From assembly GCA_943789295.1 (NCBI GenBank), contig CALSTO010000001.1, positions 62,001 to 126,000 of the forward strand: a stretch of DNA of 64,000 bases, read 5' to 3'. Source of the stretch: MAG-121220-bin8 sp002700465. GTDB lineage: Bacteria > Bacteroidota > Bacteroidia > Flavobacteriales > Flavobacteriaceae. Below are positions 28,296 to 35,412 of this stretch, piece by piece. The stretch's first letter is position 1; every line of letters starts with the position of its first letter. The notes beneath the pieces are model-generated. The model was not told the DNA's origin and made no database searches. It worked only from the letters and a program-made list of their open reading frames with translations. Made by a program: the position numbers and the translations under genes.

Positions 28296-28810
28296 TGGAA
28301 AAAAATAAATATGGAATTTGGATTAAAATTGTTTCTGTTTTAATTCCTGTTGTAGTTGCAATTTTATTTACAGTTAGAATTCCAAATGTTGAGCCATTAT
28401 CTTTTTTACCACCTATATATGCTTCAATAAATGCGTTAACTGCTGTACTTTTGGTTATTGCACTACAAGCTATCAAATCTGGCAAGCGACTATTGCATGA
28501 AAGATTAATGAAAACTTGTATAGCATTGTCTCTAGTTTTTTTAGTTATGTATATTGCTTATCATATGACTTCAGATCCAACTCCTTTTGGTGGAGAAGGA
28601 GCTGTAGCTTACGTTTATTATTTCATACTAATCTCTCACATTTTATTATCAATAATCTTGATTCCTTTAGTATTAACAAGTTACGTAAGAGCAATTCAAG
28701 CGCAGTTTGATCCACACAAAAAGATTTCAAAAATTACTTTTCCAATTTGGCTTTATGTAGCAGTTACTGGCGTTGTAGTTTATTTAATGATTTCACCATA
28801 TTACGTATGA
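28295..28810 (+). CDS. DUF420 (CtaM-like) membrane protein
   Basis: A 171-residue polytopic protein with five hydrophobic segments. Histidines in the membrane regions (LLHERLMK, YIAYHMTSDP, LISHILLSI) are the conserved feature of DUF420. CtaM, a DUF420 member, is required for maturation of heme A oxidase in Gram-positive bacteria, so an assembly role here is likely. Its stop overlaps the following small gene (ATGA). Confidence 0.9.
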   Translation: MEKNKYGIWIKIVSVLIPVVVAILFTVRIPNVEPLSFLPPIYASINALTAVLLVIALQAIKSGKRLLHERLMKTCIALSLVFLVMYIAYHMTSDPTPFGGEGAVAYVYYFILISHILLSIILIPLVLTSYVRAIQAQFDPHKKISKITFPIWLYVAVTGVVVYLMISPYYV

Positions 28811-28989
28811 ATTTAATGGTCTATTTATTGGATTTACAATGCGCTATGTGTAGAGCAGTACTAGAGTCTGGTGCTGACCAAAAAACAGCTGAAAGCTTAA
28901 ATGATGGGATAGTTTATTTAATGATTATTCCTTACGTTCTTGGTGGATTAACTCTGTATTTCCTCTACTTAAAGTTTTTTAAAAAGTAA
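28807..28989 (+). CDS. 60-residue membrane protein with CAMC motif, end of oxidase cluster
   Basis: The ATG at 28807 overlaps the DUF420 stop as ATGA, the same coupling seen upstream, which is why I prefer it to an in-frame start at 28747. The 60 residues contain LQCAMCRAVLESG near the N-terminus and one membrane segment (IVYLMIIPYVLGGLTLYFLY) ending in lysines. The CxxC pair could bind a metal or form a disulfide. I recall similar small proteins in this position in other Flavobacteriaceae, but the function is unknown to me. The N-terminus is short for a signal peptide. Confidence 0.82.
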   Translation: MNLMVYLLDLQCAMCRAVLESGADQKTAESLNDGIVYLMIIPYVLGGLTLYFLYLKFFKK

Positions 28990-28990
28990 T

Positions 28991-29020
28991 TTGTGGGTTT
29001 GTAATTTTTTTTTACTTTTG
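28991..29020 (+). promoter_or_regulatory. Consensus promoter of the PadR/PspC operon
   Basis: TTG at 28991-28993, a 19-nt spacer and TACTTTTG at 29013-29020 match TTG-N17-23-TAnnTTTG. The predicted start of transcription, near 29027, falls inside the palindromic operator that begins at 29022. Confidence 0.72.
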
Positions 29021-29021
29021 C

Positions 29022-29057
29022 TACTATGTAATGCATAGTACTATGCAATGTATAATA
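29022..29057. promoter_or_regulatory. Double palindromic operator, probable PadR site
   Basis: Two overlapping 19-bp near-palindromes lie 17 bp apart: TACTATGTAATGCATAGTA (29022-29040) and TACTATGCAATGTATAATA (29039-29057). Their junction makes a perfect 16-bp palindrome, TGCATAGTACTATGCA (29032-29047). The site starts right after the -7 box, where a bound repressor would block initiation. PadR proteins recognise ATGT/ACAT-type dyads, and a padR-like gene lies at 29493, so autoregulation is likely but inferred. Confidence 0.7.
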
Positions 29058-29151
29058 ATAGTTAGCCTTAAGTATCAAATTAAAAATATTCCATATATAG
29101 TTTGATTTAAAGTATTTGATGTTTGGGGCTGAATATTTAAAAACTAAAAAA

Positions 29152-29241
29152 ATGGAATTATTATTAGATTGGAGAAATATTTTTATTGTGGCGCTTATGT
29201 TTATAGTTTTTTTAATTAGCTATAAAACTTTAAAAAAATAA
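29152..29241 (+). CDS. 29-residue single-pass membrane peptide
   Basis: ATG to TAA gives 29 residues: MELLLDWRNIFIVALMF then a hydrophobic stretch ending SYKTLKK. It is one membrane helix with a basic C-terminus. An in-frame ATG at 29119 would extend it to 40 residues, but I prefer 29152 because of the A-rich tract just before it. It is the first gene behind the operon promoter, 26 nt before the lipoprotein gene. Small size limits certainty. No homologue is known to me. Confidence 0.5.
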   Translation: MELLLDWRNIFIVALMFIVFLISYKTLKK

Positions 29242-29267
29242 AAAATTATTAAATAAAAATTAAAATA

Positions 29268-29486
29268 ATGAAAAAAATACTATTACTATTATTTATTACT
29301 TTCACATTCATTTCTTGTGGATTAGATGTAAAACCTACCGTTACAGTAAAGAATGACATTAACTTGACCATTGACGGAGAAAATATCGATGGAATTCAAG
29401 GTGAATGGATTATCTCGTCTGAAGAAAAAAAAGAAAAGGGTAAAGAGATTATTGTTATTACTATTGAAAAAAACGAAATCATATAA
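29268..29486 (+). CDS. Small lipoprotein
   Basis: A 72-residue protein with a lipoprotein signal peptide (MKKILLLLFITFTFISCG; lipobox FISC, Cys17). The mature part of about 56 residues is mostly beta-like and charged (NLTIDGENIDGIQGEWII, then a Lys/Glu-rich run). It matches no family I know. It sits between the membrane peptide and the PadR regulator in the same operon, so it may be an envelope component controlled by PadR. Confidence 0.75.
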   Translation: MKKILLLLFITFTFISCGLDVKPTVTVKNDINLTIDGENIDGIQGEWIISSEEKKEKGKEIIVITIEKNEII

Positions 29487-29492
29487 TTTAAG

Positions 29493-29825
29493 TTGAGTAC
29501 AGAGAATTTTAAAATACAAATTAGAAAGGGGCTTTTAGAATTCTGTGTTTTACAGATTATATCTAAAAAAGAAGTTTATGCTTCTGAAATTATTGAGGAA
29601 TTAAAAGGTTCTAAAATAATTGTAGTAGAGGGTACTGTTTATCCTCTTCTAAGTAGATTAAAAAAATCAGACTACATCAAACACGAATGGAAAGAATCAA
29701 CTCAAGGTCCACCAAGAAAGTATTATTCGATTAGTGTTTATGGACTAGAACATTTAAAAGAGCTAATCGTTTCTTGGAGCGATATAAATAGTTCAGTAAA
29801 AGAACTTCTTAAAACCAAAAAATGA
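29493..29825 (+). CDS. PadR family transcriptional regulator
   Basis: A 110-residue winged-helix regulator. The PadR pattern is clear: RKGLLEFCVLQIISKKEVYA, SEIIEEL, VVEGTVYPLLSRLKKSDYI (recognition helix and wing) and GPPRKYYSISVYGLEHL. The start is a TTG 6 nt after the lipoprotein stop. PadR proteins bind as dimers to palindromes and often control membrane or efflux genes. The double palindrome at 29022-29057 is the obvious target, so the gene probably regulates its own operon, including the PspC gene downstream. The effector is unknown. Confidence 0.92.
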   Translation: MSTENFKIQIRKGLLEFCVLQIISKKEVYASEIIEELKGSKIIVVEGTVYPLLSRLKKSDYIKHEWKESTQGPPRKYYSISVYGLEHLKELIVSWSDINSSVKELLKTKK

Positions 29826-29899
29826 AAAAACTATTTCTTTTATTATTGGAATTTAAGATAAATCTTTTAAAGAAAATTTTAAAATGGTTTAGGGATTAA
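29822..29899 (+). CDS. 25-residue basic peptide coupled to padR-like gene
   Basis: The ATG overlaps the PadR stop (ATGA) and runs to a TAA at 29897, giving MKKLFLLLLEFKINLLKKIL then KWFRD. Hydrophobic and lysine residues alternate in a way that fits an amphipathic or short membrane-associated helix. The next gene begins 9 nt later. The coupling and the non-random composition favour translation, but length alone cannot prove it. Confidence 0.4.
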   Translation: MKKLFLLLLEFKINLLKKILKWFRD

Positions 29900-29908
29900 A
29901 AAAAAAAA

Positions 29909-31183
29909 ATGAAAAAAACACTTACAATAAACATAGGACACTCCATTTTTAACATTGAAGAAGACGCTTATGAAATATTGAACAAATATTTAGATTCAAT
30001 TAAAAATTATTTTAAAAAAATTGATAATGATTCAGAAATAATTAAAGATTTCGAATTAAGAATTGCAGAAAATTTTTCAGCTAAAGTTTCACCGATAAAG
30101 CAATGTATTGATTTAAGTGATGTTAAAGAAGTCATTAAGATAATGGGATCTTTAGACGATTTTAAAGAGATTTATGATGATACTGAAACAGAAAATGTAA
30201 ACGAAGAGAAAAAAACAAACAATAAACTTTTTAGAGATTCTAGCAATAGAGTTATTGCAGGAGTTTGTTCTGGAATAGCTGAATATTTTAGAATTGATCC
30301 AATAATTGTAAGGGTTTTATTTTTTATAGCAGTTCCATTGAATTTAATAGTGTACATAATATTTTGGATAGGGATTCCATCAAAAGATTTTGACCCTGAC
30401 CTTAGAAAAATACTTTACAGGGATAAAGAGAATGGAGTAATAGGAGGTGTAGCAAAAGGACTATCAAATTATCTTAAAATTGATGCCAATATAATAAGAG
30501 TAATCTTTATTGTGAGTTTATTTTTTGGTGGCGCAGGATTATTATTCTATTTTTTATTGTGGCTTTTTACTAAAGAGGCTAAAACAATAGGTGAAAAAAT
30601 GAATATGTCGGGCTTTAATGTTAATCTATCTAATGTTGAAGACTTCATTAAAAAAAAAACCAAAAATCTAAACAGTCCTGAAAACACTTTAACTAAGGTT
30701 TTTTTATTTCCCTTCAGACTATTGGCTCCACTGATTAATGCCTTTTTAAAGATTGGAGTTTTCGTTTTTAAAACAATATTCTTTATATTTTCTTCAATAT
30801 TTATTGTTTTTATTTCTATTTTATTAGTTGTTTTTTCAACTATATCATTTAAAGATATAAGTCCAGAACAAGACCCTAAATTTCATGAACTATTAAATAC
30901 TATCCCTGATTACTTTGCGATATTTTCAGTGGTTTTCTTACTGCTTACAATTATAATTTCTGTTATTATTTCGTTTTATGTATTGTTTAAAAAGAAATCA
31001 AATTCTTATTTTTTTATGGTATTAATTTTTTTGTGGATAGCCTTTTTAACCCTTATTATGATTTCATTACCAAATATAATTTTAAACATGCAAGATTTAA
31101 ATTTGCTGCCAAACTGGATTGATGGTAACTATTCTTTTATTTGGAAATGGAATGATGGTATAATGCTAAATAAAAATAATTAG
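29909..31183 (+). CDS. Double PspC-domain membrane protein
   Basis: A 424-residue inner-membrane protein. The N-terminal ~100 residues are soluble (TINIGHSIFNIEEDAYEILN), typical of Bacteroidota PspC proteins. Two PspC domains follow: about 107-165 (NRVIAGVCSGIAEYFRIDPI) and about 170-230 (NGVIGGVAKGLSNYLKIDAN). Four or more membrane helices come after about residue 265. PspC domains act in envelope-stress sensing in enterobacteria; in Bacteroidota they usually neighbour PadR regulators, as here. Regulation by the PadR operator upstream is likely. Confidence 0.92.
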   Translation: MKKTLTINIGHSIFNIEEDAYEILNKYLDSIKNYFKKIDNDSEIIKDFELRIAENFSAKVSPIKQCIDLSDVKEVIKIMGSLDDFKEIYDDTETENVNEEKKTNNKLFRDSSNRVIAGVCSGIAEYFRIDPIIVRVLFFIAVPLNLIVYIIFWIGIPSKDFDPDLRKILYRDKENGVIGGVAKGLSNYLKIDANIIRVIFIVSLFFGGAGLLFYFLLWLFTKEAKTIGEKMNMSGFNVNLSNVEDFIKKKTKNLNSPENTLTKVFLFPFRLLAPLINAFLKIGVFVFKTIFFIFSSIFIVFISILLVVFSTISFKDISPEQDPKFHELLNTIPDYFAIFSVVFLLLTIIISVIISFYVLFKKKSNSYFFMVLIFLWIAFLTLIMISLPNIILNMQDLNLLPNWIDGNYSFIWKWNDGIMLNKNN

Positions 31184-31228
31184 GTTTATAAAATAAACTA
31201 GTTTATTATTGCAAATAAAATTAATACC

Positions 31229-31798
31229 ATGACAAAAGAAGAACAACTAAATATTATCAACGATGCAATTAAGCAAACAAAATCCAATTTAAAACCTCTT
31301 GGATATAACCTAATTTTTTGGTCAATAGTAATAATTTCAATGAGTTTATTTCATTATTTTTTTCCTCAAATAGTTCAGTATAGTTTTTATTCATCTACAA
31401 TCTATTGGGTGTCAATTCCAATACTAGGGATGGTATATACTACTTACTATAATATTAAAACGGGAAATAAAATTGGATATGAGACCCAACTTGATCGGGT
31501 AATTAGAATTATATGGGGTGTTTTTGGATTGGCCTGGATTTTTACAGTAGGCATTTCCTTGTTATATAATATTAATCCTGTTCAAGATATTTTATTTCTA
31601 TTAGCAATAGTTTTGATAATGACTGGGCTAATAGTTAAATTCCATAATATTACTATTGGAGGAATTGGATTGTTGATTTTTACTGTATATACTTATTATA
31701 ACCCTGGTATAAATTTACTTTTAGTTAATGTTATTGGAATTAGTTTTGGGATGCTAATTCCTGGACTATCTCTTTATTTACAGAAAACTGATGAATAA
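31229..31798 (+). CDS. Hypothetical membrane protein, PadR/PspC operon
   Basis: A 189-residue protein with about six hydrophobic segments and a polar start (MTKEEQLNIINDAIKQTKSN). I do not recognise a family with a known function. It lies 45 nt after the PspC gene and its stop overlaps the next gene, a small winged-helix regulator, by 8 nt. Small membrane proteins paired this way with a winged-helix gene are familiar in Bacteroidota, and it may work with that regulator. Confidence 0.75.
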   Translation: MTKEEQLNIINDAIKQTKSNLKPLGYNLIFWSIVIISMSLFHYFFPQIVQYSFYSSTIYWVSIPILGMVYTTYYNIKTGNKIGYETQLDRVIRIIWGVFGLAWIFTVGISLLYNINPVQDILFLLAIVLIMTGLIVKFHNITIGGIGLLIFTVYTYYNPGINLLLVNVIGISFGMLIPGLSLYLQKTDE

Positions 31799-32069
31799 GG
31801 ACATTGAAAAATTATTGTTTAATCCGATAAGGCTTAGAGTAATCTCATTTTTAATGTCTGTTGAGACTAGTAATTTTAAAGCATTGATTGAAATTACTGA
31901 ATCTTCAAAAGGAAATTTAAGTGTTCAATTAAAGAAGTTAAATGAGGCAGGATTAATTAACATTGAAAAGTATTTTCAAAAAAGCTATCCTACAACAGAT
32001 TATTCGATTACAAAAAAAGGAAAAGATTCATTTGAAGAGTTTTATAAACAACTAATATCCTACAAATAA
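31791..32069 (+). CDS. Small winged-helix transcriptional regulator
   Basis: A 92-residue DNA-binding protein. FNPIRLRVISFLMS, KALIEITESSKGNLSVQLKK and LNEAGLINIEK outline the helix-turn-helix, and FQKSYPTTDYSITKKGKDSF forms the wing. This fits the ArsR/MarR-like stand-alone winged-helix group (HTH_34 type). It overlaps the membrane protein gene upstream and ends 125 nt before the ABC transporter operon, whose regulator it could be; that link is unproven. Confidence 0.87.
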   Translation: MNKDIEKLLFNPIRLRVISFLMSVETSNFKALIEITESSKGNLSVQLKKLNEAGLINIEKYFQKSYPTTDYSITKKGKDSFEEFYKQLISYK

Positions 32070-32194
32070 AAAAGTAAAGTAAACATTACATTATGAATAA
32101 TTTTTATAAATTTGGATACCCAAAAAATTTAAAATTAAATACCAATTAAACTTTGGGCACATTTATTGATCTAATATGAGTACAACTAACAACT

Positions 32195-32887
32195 ATGATT
32201 AAAATAAACGACTTACACAAGTCCTATAAAATGGGCTCAAACTCTCTACACGTTTTAAAAGGAATTAATTTTGATGTTGAAGAAGGTGAACTTGTAGCGA
32301 TTATGGGATCATCAGGATCTGGAAAATCAACTCTTTTAAACATCCTTGGGATGTTGGACTTATTAGATAAAGGTTCGTATGATTTAGATGGGGTACAGAT
32401 AAAAGATTTAGATGAAACCAAAGCAGCTAATTATAGAAATAAATTCTTAGGATTTGTATTTCAATCTTTTAATTTGATTAATTATAAAACTGCACTTGAA
32501 AACGTAACACTTCCTTTATATTATCAGGGAGTCAAAAGAAAAGAAAGAGAAGCATTAGCATTAGAATATTTAGATAATGTCGGTTTAAAAGAATGGGCTA
32601 CTCATTTACCAAGTGAATTATCTGGTGGACAAAAACAAAGAGTTGCTATTGCTCGGGCACTTGTATCTAAACCAAAAGTTTTATTAGCTGATGAGCCAAC
32701 AGGTGCCTTAGATTCCAAAACCTCCAAAGAAGTTATGGCTTTAATACAAGAAATAAACAAAAATGGTAAAACAATTTTAATTGTAACTCATGAGGAAGAT
32801 ATTGCTAAAATGTGTTCTAGAATAGTTAGGTTAAAGGACGGAATTATTGTTGAAGACCAAAAAAATAAAATGCAAAAAGCTATTTAA
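32195..32887 (+). CDS. ABC transporter ATP-binding protein, MacB/LolD type
   Basis: A 230-residue ATPase of the MacB/LolD/FtsE branch. It has Walker A GSSGSGKST (residues 38-46), Q-loop FVFQSFNLI, signature LSGGQKQRVAIARAL, Walker B VLLADEPTGALD and the H-loop VTHEED. It powers the two FtsX-like permeases encoded directly downstream; the first starts 1 nt after this stop. The cluster ATPase-permease-permease-adaptor-TolC is a tripartite export system, probably for a lipophilic compound, peptide or lipoprotein. The substrate is not evident. Confidence 0.95.
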   Translation: MIKINDLHKSYKMGSNSLHVLKGINFDVEEGELVAIMGSSGSGKSTLLNILGMLDLLDKGSYDLDGVQIKDLDETKAANYRNKFLGFVFQSFNLINYKTALENVTLPLYYQGVKRKEREALALEYLDNVGLKEWATHLPSELSGGQKQRVAIARALVSKPKVLLADEPTGALDSKTSKEVMALIQEINKNGKTILIVTHEEDIAKMCSRIVRLKDGIIVEDQKNKMQKAI

Positions 32888-34120
32888 ATGTTTAGTAGAG
32901 ACCGTTGGCTAGAAATATTTGAAACCATTAGAAAGAATAAGCTTAGAACTTTTCTTTCTGGTTTTACTGTTGCTTTAGGAATCCTAATTTTTGTTGTATT
33001 GTTTGGTTTTGGAAATGGACTCAAAAACACATTCGATAAATTTTTCAAGGATGATGCTTTAAACACTATGTGGGTAAGACCTAGCAGAACTTCTAAACCA
33101 TACATGGGCTATGAAGCTAATAGAAGAATAGAATTAATTAATGCTGATCTTGAAGACGTCTCTAAAAGATTTGAGTTTTATATTCAAGGAATAACTCCTA
33201 GAATATCCTTTAGCGGAACAGTTGGATACAAGTTAGAATCTAATAATTATCCTATTAGAGGAGTTGGTCCATCTCACAAAAACAATGAGATGACCATTAT
33301 GATGAAAGGTAGATTTATTAATGGATTAGATGTTGATAACAAAGAACGTAACGTAGTTATAGGAAGACTTGTTGAACAAGATTTGTTTAAAGATGAAGAT
33401 GCTATTGGTAAATTTATTTCAGGTGGAGGAAGATCATGGAAAGTAGTTGGTGTTTTTCAAGATGATGGAGGAGATAATGAAGAAAGAATAATTTATGCAC
33501 CGTATTCTACAATTCAAATGATTCAAAAAGGTACCGACGATATTGGTCAAATGATTATTTCTTATAAACCTGAAATTGGATATGCAGGAGCTGTCGCATT
33601 TGAAAAACAATTAAAAAAATATTTAAAGCAAAAAAAGTTTATTGATCCAACTGATCCAAGAGGCCTTTTTATTAGAAGTGCAGCTTCAGATCTCAAAGAA
33701 AATGATCAATTTACATCTGTTTTGCAATATATCATATCATTTGTCGGGATTGGAACTCTTTTAGCTGGAATAATAGGAATTTCAAATATTATGGTTTTTG
33801 TTGTTAAAGAAAGAACCAAAGAGCTTGGTGTAAGAAAAGCAATTGGAGCCACTCCAAAATCAATTGTAGGCATGATATTACATGAGGCAATTTTTATTAC
33901 TACTATTTCCGGATACTTTGGTTTATTTGTAGGAATTGCTTTTTTAAATTTTATAGGTGATAAATTAGAAGAAGATTATTTTATAACTAACCCATATATA
34001 GATTTTTCAACAGGTGTATCAGCTACTATTTTATTAATAGCATTTGGAGCTTTTGCAGGCTATTTACCTGCAAAAAGAGCAGCGAGTATAAAACCCATAG
34101 AAGCCTTAAGAGACGATTGA
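32888..34120 (+). CDS. ABC transporter permease (MacB-like), first copy
   Basis: A 410-residue permease with the MacB/FtsX layout: one N-terminal membrane helix (about 20-40, LRTFLSGFTVALGILIFVVL), a large periplasmic MacB_PCD domain, and three C-terminal helices (about 275-400). The motif VKERTKELGVRKAIGATPKSI and the ending YLPAKRAASIKPIEALRDD are characteristic. It is 1 nt from the second permease gene. The two are similar in layout but not identical, so they probably form a heterodimer. Confidence 0.94.
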   Translation: MFSRDRWLEIFETIRKNKLRTFLSGFTVALGILIFVVLFGFGNGLKNTFDKFFKDDALNTMWVRPSRTSKPYMGYEANRRIELINADLEDVSKRFEFYIQGITPRISFSGTVGYKLESNNYPIRGVGPSHKNNEMTIMMKGRFINGLDVDNKERNVVIGRLVEQDLFKDEDAIGKFISGGGRSWKVVGVFQDDGGDNEERIIYAPYSTIQMIQKGTDDIGQMIISYKPEIGYAGAVAFEKQLKKYLKQKKFIDPTDPRGLFIRSAASDLKENDQFTSVLQYIISFVGIGTLLAGIIGISNIMVFVVKERTKELGVRKAIGATPKSIVGMILHEAIFITTISGYFGLFVGIAFLNFIGDKLEEDYFITNPYIDFSTGVSATILLIAFGAFAGYLPAKRAASIKPIEALRDD

Positions 34121-34121
34121 T

Positions 34122-35387
34122 ATGAAAAGATTATTTGACAAAGACACTTGGCAAGAGATTTTTGGTTCAATCCAAAAAAATAAAATAAGAACTATTATTA
34201 CAATGATCGGAGTCTTGTGGGGTATATTTATTTACATTGCTCTTTCCGGTTCTTCAAAGGGACTTGACAATGGTTTTGAAAGACAATTTCAGTCTATAGC
34301 TTCTAATAGTATTTTTGTTTGGGCTCAATCTACTAGTCTTCCTTACGCGGGATATAAATCTGAAAGAAACATAACATTAAAAATTCAAGACGCAGAAGTT
34401 TTAAAAAAGCAAGTTAAAAATATAAAGTTTATAGCTCCAAGAATTGTAGCTGGTGTTTTTGGTTCAGCAGGCGGAAGTATTGTTAGAGGAACAAAAACAG
34501 GAACATATTCAGTCTATGGAGAGTACCCAGAATATATAAAAATTGCTACCTCAAAAATTTATGATGGAGGTAGGTTTATAAACCAATCAGATATTGAAGA
34601 TGATAGGAAAGTTTGTGTTATTGGAGAAAGAACTCAATTAGAACTTTTTGAAGAAGATGAAGATCCGATAGGAAAATTTATTAGTATTAATAAAATTAAC
34701 TTTAGAGTTGTTGGAGTTCACAAATTTGTTCAAGGTGGAGGCTTTGGAGACGATGGGGATATTTACATACCATTTACAACTTTTAAAAAAATATTTAATA
34801 CAGGTGATAATGTTGGGTTTTTTATGATTGCTGCTGATGAAGATGCCGATGGAGTTAAAGTAGAAAAGGATATTAAGGCAACATTAAAACAAATTCATAA
34901 AATCGATCCAAATGATGAAAGAGCTATCGGTGGGTTTAACCTAGGAGAGATATTTAGAAAGACCATGAACTTTGCTAATGGTTTAACATTTTTATCCTTA
35001 GTAGTTGGTATAGCTACAATTTTAGCAGGAATCATAGGTATTGGAAACATATTACTTATTTCAGTAAAAGAAAGAACTAAAGAAATTGGAATTAGAAGAG
35101 CATTAGGAGCTACACCTGCTGAAGTAAGGTCTCAAATCATTTTAGAATCTGTTTTTTTGACAATACTGGCTGGAGTGATTGGAATAATTTTAGGAGCATT
35201 AGTTTTATACGGAATTAATGCAGCTACTATGGATCAAACTGATTTTCCATATACCAATCCTACAGTTCCAATACCATATGTTCTTGGAGCTTTAGCTTTA
35301 ATGGTGTTGCTTGGAACACTAATAGGAATCATACCAGCTCAAAGAGCTGTTAGCATAAAACCAATTGACGCATTAAGAGAAGAATAA
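34122..35387 (+). CDS. ABC transporter permease (MacB-like), second copy
   Basis: A 421-residue paralogue of the preceding permease, with the same one-plus-three helix layout. Motifs are IRTIITMIGVLWGIFIYIAL, VKERTKEIGIRRALGATPAE and PAQRAVSIKPIDALREE. The periplasmic MacB_PCD domain lies between about residues 45 and 280. It starts 1 nt after the previous stop and is followed 25 nt later by the adaptor gene. A heterodimeric permease fits the single ATPase gene upstream. Confidence 0.94.
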   Translation: MKRLFDKDTWQEIFGSIQKNKIRTIITMIGVLWGIFIYIALSGSSKGLDNGFERQFQSIASNSIFVWAQSTSLPYAGYKSERNITLKIQDAEVLKKQVKNIKFIAPRIVAGVFGSAGGSIVRGTKTGTYSVYGEYPEYIKIATSKIYDGGRFINQSDIEDDRKVCVIGERTQLELFEEDEDPIGKFISINKINFRVVGVHKFVQGGGFGDDGDIYIPFTTFKKIFNTGDNVGFFMIAADEDADGVKVEKDIKATLKQIHKIDPNDERAIGGFNLGEIFRKTMNFANGLTFLSLVVGIATILAGIIGIGNILLISVKERTKEIGIRRALGATPAEVRSQIILESVFLTILAGVIGIILGALVLYGINAATMDQTDFPYTNPTVPIPYVLGALALMVLLGTLIGIIPAQRAVSIKPIDALREE

Positions 35388-35412
35388 ATAGAATAACAAT
35401 TAATTATATAAC

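Noticed and set aside
28747..28806. Upstream in-frame ATG for the 60-residue CAMC protein
   Set aside because: It would lie inside DUF420 and adds a Ser/Cys-rich stretch unlike a signal peptide; the ATGA junction at 28807 fits the pattern of neighbouring genes.
29074..29119. Possible hairpin ATCAAAT...ATTTGAT in the 5' leader of the PadR operon
   Set aside because: The 7-bp stem has a large AT-rich loop and would occur by chance in sequence of this composition.
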